Shown here one piece after another: positions 17,869 through 26,089 of a stretch of 64,000 nucleotides of DNA (position 1 is the first letter of the stretch; each line of letters starts with the position of its first letter). The DNA lies in NCBI GenBank assembly GCA_035259385.1, contig DATFWL010000433.1, positions 23,164 through 87,163 on the forward strand. The letters are read 5' to 3'. The position numbers and the translations under genes were made by a program. The DNA is from QHWK01 sp035259385 (lineage in GTDB: Bacteria; Acidobacteriota; Vicinamibacteria; Vicinamibacterales; CAVVIG01). The notes under the pieces were generated by a model, which was not told the origin of the DNA, did not search any database, and saw only the letters and a list, made by a program, of their open reading frames with translations.

Positions 17869-18267
17869 TTACTTGGCAGGGATGCCGTGCGCCTCGGTGT
17901 CGCCGGCGATCTGATATTCAGTCAGCCGCTTGCAGCCGGCGGGTGAGTCGACGACCGCGAAGGTCGTCTGCGCGACGGCTGCCCGCGCGACCGGCTTGCA
18001 GTGGAACGAGACGATCTCCTCTTTCGGGCCCACGCCGCGCTCGAAGCGGTAGAACCTCGTGCAGGCTTCACCCCGCGCCATCTTCTCGCTGTCGTGCACG
18101 ATCAGGACAGATCCCATCACGATCTGGTCCTTGACGAGCACCGGTTCGGGAAAATTGACGATGCTCCACTGCCGTGCGCCTGCGATGTCGCCCGCATGGC
18201 TCGCCAACGCGCCGACGCCGAGCAGGCCGATCAGAACGACGCTGACGACGAGAATTCGTGAACGCAT
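17869..18267 (-). CDS. Small secreted protein of unknown function
   Basis: A 132-residue product with a signal peptide (MRSRILVVSVVLIGLLGVGALASHA). The mature part has VKDQIVMGSVLIVHDSEKMARGEACTRFYRFE, then FHCKP and GCKRLTEYQIAGDTEAHG, with three cysteines. I do not recognise the family from memory as a named domain, but the pattern resembles short secreted proteins common in Acidobacteria. The ATG at 18267 has GAGGGGG a few bases upstream. It has its own downstream terminator, so it is probably monocistronic, just upstream of the Mtr operon. Confidence 0.72.
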   Translation of the reverse strand: MRSRILVVSVVLIGLLGVGALASHAGDIAGARQWSIVNFPEPVLVKDQIVMGSVLIVHDSEKMARGEACTRFYRFERGVGPKEEIVSFHCKPVARAAVAQTTFAVVDSPAGCKRLTEYQIAGDTEAHGIPAK

Positions 18268-18501
18268 ATGAAACCCCCTCCACTGCCGCCGGCAACCGGC
18301 GCTTGCGGGATTCCGGCGGAACGCCAGACCCAGCGCGGTGTTTCGCAACGAACGTGCCGAGGTCGGACGGGACTCCAGGCGTGACGGCCGATCCTCGTGC
18401 GGCTCCTCGAACCAGGCGCGTTCATCACGACGAGACGAATGCCGATCGGCCTGAAGGCTCGCGCGTGAGCGTTGCGCTCACGCATCCGTGTCGCGCGTGG
18501 A

Positions 18502-18786
18502 TCACGAACGAGAAGTTGATCCCCACCGGGCGGGAGCCCGCATCGGTTTCAGGAGCAGGTACGTCAAGTCGGGCGCGATCGGGATCACGATGAAGAGCGT
18601 GACCACGTCCTGGCCGACGCCCTGGGCGGCCCACGACGCGGTTTCCCGTGCGTAGATCTCAGGCCGCCAGATGCCGACGGCGCTGGCGATCCCGGCGAGC
18701 AGCGCAGCCCCGACCGACAGCGTGATGCCCAGCCGCCCGAGGACCGTCCGCACGCCCTCTGCGGTCGCGGAGCACGCGCCTGACAT
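18502..18786 (-). CDS. Short membrane protein, possibly a truncated gene
   Basis: A 94-residue frame with two hydrophobic helices (GITLSVGAALLAGIASAVGIW and DVVTLFIVIPIAPDLTYLLL) separated by RPEIYARETASWAAQGVGQD, then a polar tail. The first part looks like the N-terminus of a larger multi-pass membrane protein, and the second helix ends in an unusual way, so a deletion of the downstream part is possible. It begins 12 bases after the stop of the winged-helix gene at 18799, suggesting co-transcription. I cannot name a family. Confidence 0.45.
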   Translation of the reverse strand: MSGACSATAEGVRTVLGRLGITLSVGAALLAGIASAVGIWRPEIYARETASWAAQGVGQDVVTLFIVIPIAPDLTYLLLKPMRAPARWGSTSRS

Positions 18787-18798
18787 CGCCGCCGCCGG

Positions 18799-19056
18799 TC
18801 AGGCCATCGCAGCCAGGCGGTACGAGCCGTTTGCCGTGCGAGTCAGGAAGCGCTCGCGCTCGAGATCCTTCAGCAGCCCGCTGGCGCCGACCCTCGTGAC
18901 AGCAAGCAGGCGCGCGACCTGCGAGACGGTCAGGCACAGGGCGGGCATCGACAGGAATTCGTCACGCAGTCGCGCGCTGTCGCGAGCGCTCGAGTCCGAG
19001 ACGGTGTCGAAATGCGTCCAGGTCGCGTCAGCGGCGTGAACATGCGAGGCCGGCAT
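18799..19056 (-). CDS. Small winged-helix-like protein
   Basis: The 85-residue product ends with a helix-turn-helix-like block: DEFLSMPALCLTVSQVARLLAVTRVGASGLLKDLERERFLTRTANGSYRLA. The second helix of the HTH and a short wing are recognisable, and similar 80-90-residue proteins ending 'FLTRTPNGxYxR' occur widely in Acidobacteria and Proteobacteria. A GGAGG box six bases upstream of the ATG supports the start at 19056. It may bind DNA, but it could instead be a protein-protein module. Confidence 0.72.
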   Translation of the reverse strand: MPASHVHAADATWTHFDTVSDSSARDSARLRDEFLSMPALCLTVSQVARLLAVTRVGASGLLKDLERERFLTRTANGSYRLAAMA

Positions 19057-19177
19057 GGCTCACCTCCAACCGAGCGCAGGTCGATCGCCGGGAATCCGGT
19101 AACTTGGCTCGATGGAGAGGATCCCTCGCAATGCGCGTGCCGCCGCCGGCCGTGGTATGACAAAAGGGATGACTGCT

Positions 19178-20146
19178 ATGGGGACGACCCGATTCCTGAT
19201 GCGCTCGTGCGCGCTGTTTCTCGTGCTGTCGGCGGCGGTGTTCGCAGCTCCCGGCGCGATTGCGCAACAACCGGTGTTCCGGGCCGGCGGCGACGTCGTG
19301 CGCGTGTTCGCGACGGTTACCGATCGCGACGGACGCCTCGTGACGACGCTGTCCCGCGAAGCCTTCGAAGTCCGCGACGAAGGCAAGCCGCAGCCGATCA
19401 CGCTGTTCGACAACACGCCGCAGCCGATTCGCCTGATCGTGATGCTCGACGTGTCCGGCAGCATGGAAGGCAACCTGCCGCTGCTGAGGACAAGCGCGGC
19501 TCAACTCTTCGGGCGCCTGGGCCCGCAGGACCTCGCGCGACTCGGCACCTTCGGGCACGACGTGACAATCAGCCCGGCCTTCACGCACGACGCGGAGGAG
19601 CTCATCTCGGCGCTGCCGCACGCGATCGCGCCTGACGCGCCGACGCCGCTCTGGCGGGCGCTCGACAAGGCGATCGACACGTTCGAGCCCGGCGCGGAGC
19701 AGCGGCCCGTGATCCTGGTGCTGAGCGACGGCAAGGACACCGGCTCGTTCAGCTTCCGCGAAAAGCCGGTGAGCCAGGCCGAAGTCATCGAGCGGGCCCG
19801 CCGCGCCGATGTGATGGTCTACGCCGTCGGCATGCGCAGCCGCGGTCAGCACCAGATGACGCCGGGCCTCGGCCGCGCCGGGCTGCAGGCGATGCTGACC
19901 GCCGACCTGCCCGACCCGGGCCTGGCGCGCGTCGCGCAGGAAACCGGCGGCGGCTACACGGAAATCCGCTTCGGCGAAGATCTCGGCGCCGCGTTCGCGG
20001 CCGTCGCCGACGAGTTGCACAGCCAGTATCTTCTCGGCTTCGCGCCGCCGAAGCGCGACGGCAAGACGCACAACATCGACGTGCGCGTCGCCCAGGGCGG
20101 GCTCAAAGCGCGGGCGCGCAAAAGTTACGCCGCCCCGAAAGAATAA
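19178..20146 (+). CDS. VWA-domain secreted protein (VWFA-related Acidobacterial type)
   Basis: A 322-residue exported protein. A signal peptide (to about residue 30, IAQQ) is followed by FRAGGDVVRVFATVTDRDGRLVTTLSREAFEVRDEGKPQPI, the usual start of VWFA-related Acidobacterial proteins. The von Willebrand A domain comes next, with the MIDAS motif DVSGSM and LVLSDGKDTGS. The end ELHSQYLLGFAPPKRDGKTHNIDVRV is also typical of this family. Start 19178 is favoured by AAAAGGG nine bases upstream; four in-frame ATGs precede or include it. It probably mediates metal-dependent protein contacts in the envelope. Confidence 0.9.
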   Translation: MGTTRFLMRSCALFLVLSAAVFAAPGAIAQQPVFRAGGDVVRVFATVTDRDGRLVTTLSREAFEVRDEGKPQPITLFDNTPQPIRLIVMLDVSGSMEGNLPLLRTSAAQLFGRLGPQDLARLGTFGHDVTISPAFTHDAEELISALPHAIAPDAPTPLWRALDKAIDTFEPGAEQRPVILVLSDGKDTGSFSFREKPVSQAEVIERARRADVMVYAVGMRSRGQHQMTPGLGRAGLQAMLTADLPDPGLARVAQETGGGYTEIRFGEDLGAAFAAVADELHSQYLLGFAPPKRDGKTHNIDVRVAQGGLKARARKSYAAPKE

Positions 20147-20248
20147 GTGGCCTGAACCTGCCGCGCGTCAGCGATCCAGACTTAGAATCGACGTCATCGG
20201 CGCTCGCCCAGACCCATGGCAAGACGTCGCAGTAACGGATTCGCGGCA

Positions 20249-20331
20249 GGGGAAGCAACCGCAGAGTTCGCAGAGAACGCAGCGCAAGATATTTCTCTGC
20301 GGGCTCTGTGTTCTCCGCGGTTGCTTTCCCC
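20249..20331. repeat. Long intergenic palindrome of a dispersed-repeat type
   Basis: Outer arms GGGGAAGCAACCGCAGAG (20249-20266) and its near-complement CTCCGCGGTTGCTTTCCCC (20313-20331) pair with one mismatch and one bulge. The interior also has partly self-complementary CAGAGAACGCAG / CTCTGCGGGCTCTGTG segments. Such 'cgcagagaacgcagag' elements are scattered in many environmental genomes. Here it lies between the VWA and GNAT genes and might act as a bidirectional stem or terminator; copy number elsewhere is unknown. Confidence 0.6.
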
Positions 20332-20427
20332 GTGATGGGTGGATCGTTGTGGCGGCGATCGCACTGAGGCAGATTGGGCCGGCGCGCTCGACGACCGCCG
20401 GTCTGCATCGATGACGTGCGCGACTCG

Positions 20428-21006
20428 ATGACCGACACCGCCTGGTGGTTGACAACGGATCGTCTCGCGCTCCGGCGCTTCACCGCCGCCGATCTGGACT
20501 GGCTGGCGGAGCTGTACTGCGATAGCGACGTCACTCGCTACCTCGGCGGCGTCAAGAGCCGATCGGAGGTCGAATCGTTTCTGAACGTGCGGATTCTCCG
20601 GTACTACGACCAGCATCCCGGGCTGGGGATCTGGATGACGGTCGAGTGCGCGACGGGTGCAGCGGTTGGCTTTCATCTGCTGAACCACATCCGCGGCGAG
20701 TCGATCGTCCAGGTTGGCTTCGCGCTCGCAAAATCAAGGTGGGGGACCGGCTTCGCGACCGAGATGGCATACGCCGTCGTGCGCTACGGATTCGTCGACC
20801 TGAACCTGCCGCGCATCGCCGGCATCGCGAGCCTCCGGAATCACGCGTCGCAGCGCGTGCTGGCGAAGATCGGCCTCGAGCGGCAGGGCGAGCGCGCGTT
20901 CGTGCACCCGGATTACGTGCGCGAGGGTCCGATGGCATGGTTCGAGCGCGACGGCTCCGCCTGGCGGGCCGAACGGGCCGCACCGGCAATCACCACTGCG
21001 CGGTGA
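20428..21006 (+). CDS. GNAT N-acetyltransferase (RimJ/RimL-like)
   Basis: A 192-residue GNAT protein of the RimJ/RimL type: it begins LTTDRLALRRFTAADLDWLAELYCD, has VGFALAKSRWGTGFATEMAYAVVRYGF as the acetyl-CoA site, and ends with RNHASQRVLAKIGLERQGE. The start at 20428 (MTDTAWW) fits the family; an ATG at 20374 would add 18 unrelated residues. No strong Shine-Dalgarno is visible. The substrate, an N-terminal amine of a protein or a small molecule, cannot be told. Confidence 0.85.
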   Translation: MTDTAWWLTTDRLALRRFTAADLDWLAELYCDSDVTRYLGGVKSRSEVESFLNVRILRYYDQHPGLGIWMTVECATGAAVGFHLLNHIRGESIVQVGFALAKSRWGTGFATEMAYAVVRYGFVDLNLPRIAGIASLRNHASQRVLAKIGLERQGERAFVHPDYVREGPMAWFERDGSAWRAERAAPAITTAR

Positions 21007-21026
21007 CAGGGCGGGACGCGGCGCCT

Positions 21027-21701
21027 TCACCTCCGCGAGAGCAGCGGCTGAACGAGATCGACGATGCCGCCCCACATGATCGCGACGCCGACGCAGAGCA
21101 GGATGAACGACGACAGGCGCAGGAACACTGCTGCGCCGGTGTCGCCGAGAAGCGAGATCAGGCGCGACGCAAAGCGATAGCTCAGGTAGACGCTGAGCGC
21201 AACCAGCGCGACGCCGACGAGGACGCTGACGAGATCGACGACGCCGGTCGTGGAACGGCTCGATACGCCGGCGCCGAGTGTGATCGCAATCGAGATCGAT
21301 CCCGGCCCGACCGTCAGCGGAAATGTCAGCGGATAGAACGCGCGGCGCGCCACTTCGCGCTCCCAGGTCTCGATGACCGGCGGCTTGCTCGCCGCCGGCA
21401 CGTCGTCCGCGTTCAGCAGACGCCAGCCGTTCGCGATCACGAGCAGGCCGCCGCCGACACGGACGATTGGCACCGAGATGCCGAACAGGCGCAGGACATG
21501 CGAGCCGACGAGCATCGCGGCGGCGAGCAACAGAAACGAGTTCCACGCCACCTGCCGGGACAAGTGGCGGCGTGCCGCCGTCGGCAGATCGGCCGACATC
21601 GACAGGAAGATGGGGGCCGAGCCGAGCGGATTGACAATCGGCATCAGGGCCGCGACGGCGAGAGTGGCGGCCCGGACGATCGCAGCGAGGTCGTCGGTCA
21701 T
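21027..21701 (-). CDS. MarC-family inner membrane protein
   Basis: A 224-residue membrane protein with six hydrophobic segments and the family hallmarks IVNPLGSAPIFLSMSADLP near the N-terminus and FPLTVGPGSISIAITLG in the middle. MarC proteins are of unknown transport function; older links to multiple antibiotic resistance have not held up. It is convergent with the GNAT gene (21-base gap). Confidence 0.92.
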   Translation of the reverse strand: MTDDLAAIVRAATLAVAALMPIVNPLGSAPIFLSMSADLPTAARRHLSRQVAWNSFLLLAAAMLVGSHVLRLFGISVPIVRVGGGLLVIANGWRLLNADDVPAASKPPVIETWEREVARRAFYPLTFPLTVGPGSISIAITLGAGVSSRSTTGVVDLVSVLVGVALVALSVYLSYRFASRLISLLGDTGAAVFLRLSSFILLCVGVAIMWGGIVDLVQPLLSRR

Positions 21702-21852
21702 TCGGCGAAGGTCATCTCAGAATGTGTGCAATAGTGTGAACCCCATCGACGACGGCTGAATATAGGATTAGCCGCGATTTCGGGCGGATCACCGCGTCGA
21801 ATCCCAACCTTCACGACGACCGACCGAGTTCTCGGGCATTGGGGGAGGAGCC

Positions 21853-22122
21853 ATGATCGCTCCCGTCAACCAGCGCGGCCGATTCTCGGGGATTCCACGT
21901 CAGACAGGGACACGCGTCTATCCGGGTGAGCTGCTGTGCGAGTTCGACTCCGGATCGGACCGCTTCCGCATCGAACTGCGAAATCACGAGCTCTGGGGCG
22001 TGGAAGCACGCGTCTTTCGACGCGGCCTGTTCCTGCGCGCCCGCCGGTTCTACACGCGTGAGCTCGCAGTCCAGTGGGCGCTGAACGAGCGCGCCGCGCT
22101 GCTTGGCAAACCGCGTGAATGA
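21853..22122 (+). CDS. Small conserved protein of unknown function
   Basis: An 89-residue soluble protein with a strong GGGGGAGGAG box before the ATG. The middle (YPGELLCEFDSGSDRFRIELRNHELWGVEARVFRRGLFLRARRF) resembles short acidobacterial proteins with a 'RCELRDHGEWGVEAQF' core, which may be small regulators or adaptors. I do not know a function. Confidence 0.7.
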   Translation: MIAPVNQRGRFSGIPRQTGTRVYPGELLCEFDSGSDRFRIELRNHELWGVEARVFRRGLFLRARRFYTRELAVQWALNERAALLGKPRE

Positions 22123-22203
22123 CACGGGGCGGCGGCGCGTTTTCCTCGCGTGCGGCGCCGCGGTTCCGATCCACGATGTCCTGTGCACGAATGCCCGCGG
22201 CGC

Positions 22204-24114
22204 ATGAGGCGGCTCCGCCTTGCGCTCGCCGTCAACGCGATCCTGCTCGCCACGACGTCTGCGTGGGCTGATGCCCGGTGGACCACCCTGTCCACTGGCA
22301 CGCTGACGATTGTGGGCGACCAGTCGCCGGCCACACTGCGCGACGTCGCCCTGCAGATCGAGCAGTTCAGCACAGTCGTCGGCGGACTGATCCGCAATGC
22401 GGACCGTCCGTTGTCGGTGCCCGCCGTCGTGTTCGTCGTCGGCAGCCGGAAGTCGCTGGAGCCGCTGCTGCCGCTGTACAAGGGGAAACCGGCGAACCTG
22501 GCCGGCTACTTCGCGCACGGCCAGGACTCCAACTACATCGTGCTGTCGCTCGAGGGCTTCGACGAGTCGGCGGCCATCACCTATCACGAGTACACGCACC
22601 TGCTGGTGAAGAACGCCGTCACTGCGTTGCCGGTCTGGCTGAACGAGGGACTCGCCGAGTACTACAGCTCGTACCGCCTCCTCGATCGCGGCAAGGCAGC
22701 CGCGATCGGACGCCCGATGAGGGATCACGTTCTGCTGCTGCGCCAGCGGTATATGCCGCTCGCGGAGCTGATCGAGGTCGATCAGTCGTCGCCGATGTAC
22801 AACGAGGGCGAGCGCCGTTCGATCTTCTATGCGGAATCGTGGGCGCTCACCCACTACCTGATGGTCGCGAAGCCGAACGGCGGCGCGGCGATCAACCAGT
22901 ACGTGGCGGCAGTCGCTGAAGGACAATCGTCGAGCGACGCGTTCCTGCACGCCTTCGGCGGGTCGCCGGCGGACCTGGACAAGGAGCTGCAGAACTACCT
23001 TCACCGGTTGACGTTCAACGAGTACCACTTCCAGTTTCCAGAGAAGCTGCCCGTTGCGGAACCCGGCCCGGGCCGCACCCTCACGCCGAGCGAGGTGGAC
23101 GCCTGGCTGGGCGACGCGCAGCGGCGCGTGCGTCGCACCGCCGAAGGCGCGCCGAGAATCGAACGCGCCGCGGCAGCAGAGCCCGGCAGCGCGACCGCGC
23201 AGATGATGCTTGGCCTGCTGCGGCTCTCGCAGGAGAGAACGGCAGACGCGCTCGCGGCGTTCGACCGTGCCGCCGCGCTGGCGCCGAGCGATTTCCTGAC
23301 GCAATTCGTCTGCGGTGTCTCGCGGGTCCGCGCCGATCCAGGAGCGTCCGACGAGCAGCGGCGGCTGGCGCTGGCAACCTTGAAACAGGCGACGTCCTTG
23401 AATGGCTCCTCGTCGGACGCGTATGCCGCGCTCGCGTATGTCCAGATGCTGTCCCAGGAAACCCTGACGGATGCCCGCGCGTCAATCGAGCGCGCGATCG
23501 CGCTGGCGCCGGGGCGGCTCGACTACCGGCTGCGCTACGCCGACGTCAGGCTCCTGCAGGGAGACATCGATGCCGCCCGAGCCGTGCTGACGGCGATCGC
23601 GGGGATCAAGTTCGACAGGATCTCGGCGGCTGCGGCGAAGGACCGGCTCGACGCGATCGACACGCACGCGCGCGAACGCGAGCGCGCGCACGCCCGGTCC
23701 GCGGCGCCGGCCCGATCAGCGGCGGCCGTCTCCGCCGCTGCTGCGGACTCTCGACCGGCAGACTCGCCGGATCGCGTCGGGTACGACGTCGCCAGAGAGC
23801 GGCGGTCGGGCCTGGTCCTGCGCACCGTACAACCTGGCGAAGAGCGCGCGCTCGGTCAGCTGACGCGGCTCGACTGCTCACGCGACGCGGTTCGGTTCAC
23901 GGTCGAAGGCGGCGACCGCCGGATCGTCGCCGCGGCAGCCAGGATCGAGGAGGTCGAGCTGACGACGTTTCTCGACGACAAGAACTTCACGATCGCATGC
24001 GGCGCGCGATCGGATCGAGTCTATCTGACGTGGCGGCCGGACAGTCGCTGGGGCCCGGACGCGACCGGGACCGCTATCGCCGTCGAGTTCCTCCCGAAGT
24101 CCTTCACACCCTGA
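22204..24114 (+). CDS. Exported DUF1570-like metallopeptidase with TPR repeats
   Basis: The 636-residue protein has a signal peptide (about 1-22). A gluzincin-like zinc site follows, with HEYTH at residues 128-132 and NEGLAEYYSSY about 20 residues later, the usual third-ligand glutamate position. From about 310 to 510 there are TPR-like helices (AQMMLGLLRLSQERTADALAAFDRAAAL, DARASIERAIALAPG). A Ser/Ala-rich linker and a beta-rich C-terminal domain (about 545-636, with two cysteines) complete it. The start at 22204 gives the best signal peptide, although no strong Shine-Dalgarno is visible. It is probably a periplasmic peptidase; the substrate is unknown. Confidence 0.8.
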   Translation: MRRLRLALAVNAILLATTSAWADARWTTLSTGTLTIVGDQSPATLRDVALQIEQFSTVVGGLIRNADRPLSVPAVVFVVGSRKSLEPLLPLYKGKPANLAGYFAHGQDSNYIVLSLEGFDESAAITYHEYTHLLVKNAVTALPVWLNEGLAEYYSSYRLLDRGKAAAIGRPMRDHVLLLRQRYMPLAELIEVDQSSPMYNEGERRSIFYAESWALTHYLMVAKPNGGAAINQYVAAVAEGQSSSDAFLHAFGGSPADLDKELQNYLHRLTFNEYHFQFPEKLPVAEPGPGRTLTPSEVDAWLGDAQRRVRRTAEGAPRIERAAAAEPGSATAQMMLGLLRLSQERTADALAAFDRAAALAPSDFLTQFVCGVSRVRADPGASDEQRRLALATLKQATSLNGSSSDAYAALAYVQMLSQETLTDARASIERAIALAPGRLDYRLRYADVRLLQGDIDAARAVLTAIAGIKFDRISAAAAKDRLDAIDTHARERERAHARSAAPARSAAAVSAAAADSRPADSPDRVGYDVARERRSGLVLRTVQPGEERALGQLTRLDCSRDAVRFTVEGGDRRIVAAAARIEEVELTTFLDDKNFTIACGARSDRVYLTWRPDSRWGPDATGTAIAVEFLPKSFTP

Positions 24115-24140
24115 ACGCGATCGACCGCCGTGCGGAAGTC

Positions 24141-25145
24141 TCAGCGCGGCGCCGGACCCGCTGGCTCGCGCTCAGCGGCGCGGTAGCCCCTGAGCATGTT
24201 CACGAGCGAGTAGTTCGCTTCGTGGCACGCGTATTCGTAGATGCGGCCCGGCGAACGCGCCATCGTCAGCTCGCCTTTCCAGGGCTGCGTGAACGCGGTC
24301 GGGTCGTCGATCTCGAACCGGTAGAGCAGCGTGTCCGCGTCCATGAGACTGAAGCGCTCGATCACGCGCAGGTTCCGGTCCCAGCCGAAGTTGCCGCCGG
24401 CATCACCGTAGAATCCGCCGCCGTCGTTGAAGTTCGTCGTGTCCGCCACGAGCGTGTCGCCTTCCCAGTGTCCGACTGAATCGCCCATCCACCGCCGGAT
24501 CTCCGGCGGCAGGTGTGGACGGCCGTCCAGATGGATGATGCGGGCGTCGTGGATCATCTCCGCGTGCACGAGAAAGGCATCCTTCGTCAGCACGATCTGG
24601 TAGTTGCTGTTGTAGGAGTACGGGAGCATCGGCGGGCCGGCGGTCGCAAACGCGAGGCACTGGTCCTGAAGGCCGGTATCTTCGGCGCTCGCGGGGTTCT
24701 TCTGGCTTTCGGCGCGGCGGCGCTTGATTTCGGCGGCGCCGGCAGTGAGCGGGGGAATGCGGCCATCGCGAGGATCGGTGACGATGGACGTCCGGCGCGT
24801 CTTGACCGTGCGCTCGCCGAATTCCCGGAAGAACGTGTTGTAGGTGCCGGTGCCCGCGTTCTTCGCGCCGGGCTGCGGCGGCCGCTCCTCGTTGTTCTGA
24901 GCGACCTGGCGTTCCCAGGCGGCCGCTTCGTCCGGCGTGAAGAACGCTTTGTCCTGCAGCTGGCGCGGTCGCTCGAGCGGCGTGACGGTGGCGGAGTTCC
25001 AGATGCCCTCGAAGCCGCGGTGGCTGTCGCGACCTGCGCGCTGACCTGCTGCGAGCGCCGGTACGAGGCTGAGCGCGGCCAGCGCCCGCAGCAGGCGCGC
25101 CGTTCGCCGAGTCCAGACGTTCGCCTTCCTCGAGATCTGCATCAT
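24141..25145 (-). CDS. Secreted protein of an Acidobacteria-enriched unknown family
   Basis: A 334-residue protein with a basic N-terminus and signal helix (LLRALAALSLVPALAAGQ), then GFEGIWNSATVTPLERP. It contains the segment GRPHLPPEIRRWMGDSVGHWEGDTLVADTTNFNDGG and a C-terminal YEYACHEANYSLVNMLRGYRA. This combination is very common in secreted proteins of Acidobacteria, often in many copies per genome, but no activity is assigned. An exact TATAAT lies about 23 bases upstream of the start codon. Confidence 0.78.
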   Translation of the reverse strand: MMQISRKANVWTRRTARLLRALAALSLVPALAAGQRAGRDSHRGFEGIWNSATVTPLERPRQLQDKAFFTPDEAAAWERQVAQNNEERPPQPGAKNAGTGTYNTFFREFGERTVKTRRTSIVTDPRDGRIPPLTAGAAEIKRRRAESQKNPASAEDTGLQDQCLAFATAGPPMLPYSYNSNYQIVLTKDAFLVHAEMIHDARIIHLDGRPHLPPEIRRWMGDSVGHWEGDTLVADTTNFNDGGGFYGDAGGNFGWDRNLRVIERFSLMDADTLLYRFEIDDPTAFTQPWKGELTMARSPGRIYEYACHEANYSLVNMLRGYRAAEREPAGPAPR

Positions 25146-25496
25146 TCAGCAGGGGGATGCCGACGCGATTATATGCGGCAGCGCGAGCACCCTCGGCGAT
25201 CGCGTCGGGTCTCGGGCGCGCGCCGCGCCCGGAACGGGGCGGTGGATCGCGCACGCCGGAGATTCGATCCGGGTGGACAGCCCTGCTGCAGCACGGGTAT
25301 ATCGTTGGTTTGGTCGAGCATCGAGCTGCGCGACCGGTGTGCGTTATGAGCCGCTCACAATCGACCTGGGCGATACTCGACACGTCCTGAGTGAACTCTG
25401 CGTACGTTGCATGCCCTCTTTCCCTACCACTACAGAGGGATGTTGCCGTTCACGCGGTGGGGGCTAGGATGCCGAACGATCGGACAGGCGTCGAGC
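25146..25496. other. Divergent intergenic region
   Basis: About 350 bases between divergent genes. A -10-like TATAAT for the left gene is at 25168-25173 (minus strand). An open frame 25157-25390 has no protein-like features. A segment near 25300-25350 looks superficially like a tRNA D-arm but does not fold as a tRNA. Confidence 0.5.
25168..25173 (-). promoter_or_regulatory. Possible -10 element TATAAT
   Basis: Exact TATAAT on the minus strand, about 23 bases upstream of the start codon at 25145. No good TTGACA lies 16-18 bases further upstream, so this is a weak prediction. Confidence 0.35.
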
Positions 25497-25919
25497 ATGA
25501 TGAATGGTGTGAGTGATTGGTCGGTGGATGTGGACGTCGAGGGCCGCGTCGTGTCGGTCAAGGCCGCCGGCGTCGTCACTGCCAGCGACGTTCTCTTCGC
25601 ACAGCACGTGCTCGCGGCGCACACCTTGTTCGATCCGTCATTCGCGCTGCTGCTCGACCTCAGGCTTGCTTCTGATCTCCCGATCACGATCCCCGAAACA
25701 CGAACCATCGTCGAGCGAAGTCCGATCGCGCTGCGAACCCCGCGCGTGATCGTCGCCGACACGCTGGTGAGCGTCGCCATCGCGCATGGGTTCCGTGCCG
25801 TCCGCGACAGGATCACCGGGATCGACGTCGTCCACGTGTGCCGATCGATGAGCGAGGCGCGGCAGTGGCTCGACGACTACAGATCGATCCTCACACCCTG
25901 GCCGCACCGATCGTCGTGA
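25497..25919 (+). CDS. STAS/SpoIIAA-like small protein
   Basis: A 140-residue protein if started at the double ATG 25497/25500; an upstream start at 25407 would add residues of low coding quality. It alternates strands and helices (VDVDVEGRVVSVKAAGVVTASDVLFAQHVL, FALLLDLRLASDLP, PRVIVADTLVSVAIAHGFRAV) in a pattern like the SpoIIAA/STAS-like fold found in small proteins such as DUF3478-type. Two cysteines are not conserved-looking. Function is unknown; this is a fold-level guess. Confidence 0.6.
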   Translation: MMNGVSDWSVDVDVEGRVVSVKAAGVVTASDVLFAQHVLAAHTLFDPSFALLLDLRLASDLPITIPETRTIVERSPIALRTPRVIVADTLVSVAIAHGFRAVRDRITGIDVVHVCRSMSEARQWLDDYRSILTPWPHRSS

Positions 25920-26089
25920 GCGCGAAATAGTCCCTCAGCGGCCGGGCCTGAAGGCCGTGCCCCTGCGCCCGCTCCGACTTCAGCGCGATCACAGCTGTGC
26001 AGTATCGAGGATTTGATTCGCGAACATAGCTTGTGCGAAAACATGTCCCTCGCGACGCGCGTGCACCCCCGCTGAGGAGAGTTCGATCC

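Noticed and set aside
25290..25360. tRNA-like segment with a D-arm-like TTGGTTTGGTCGAGCA stretch
   Set aside because: No acceptor stem, anticodon arm or T-loop at the required spacing.
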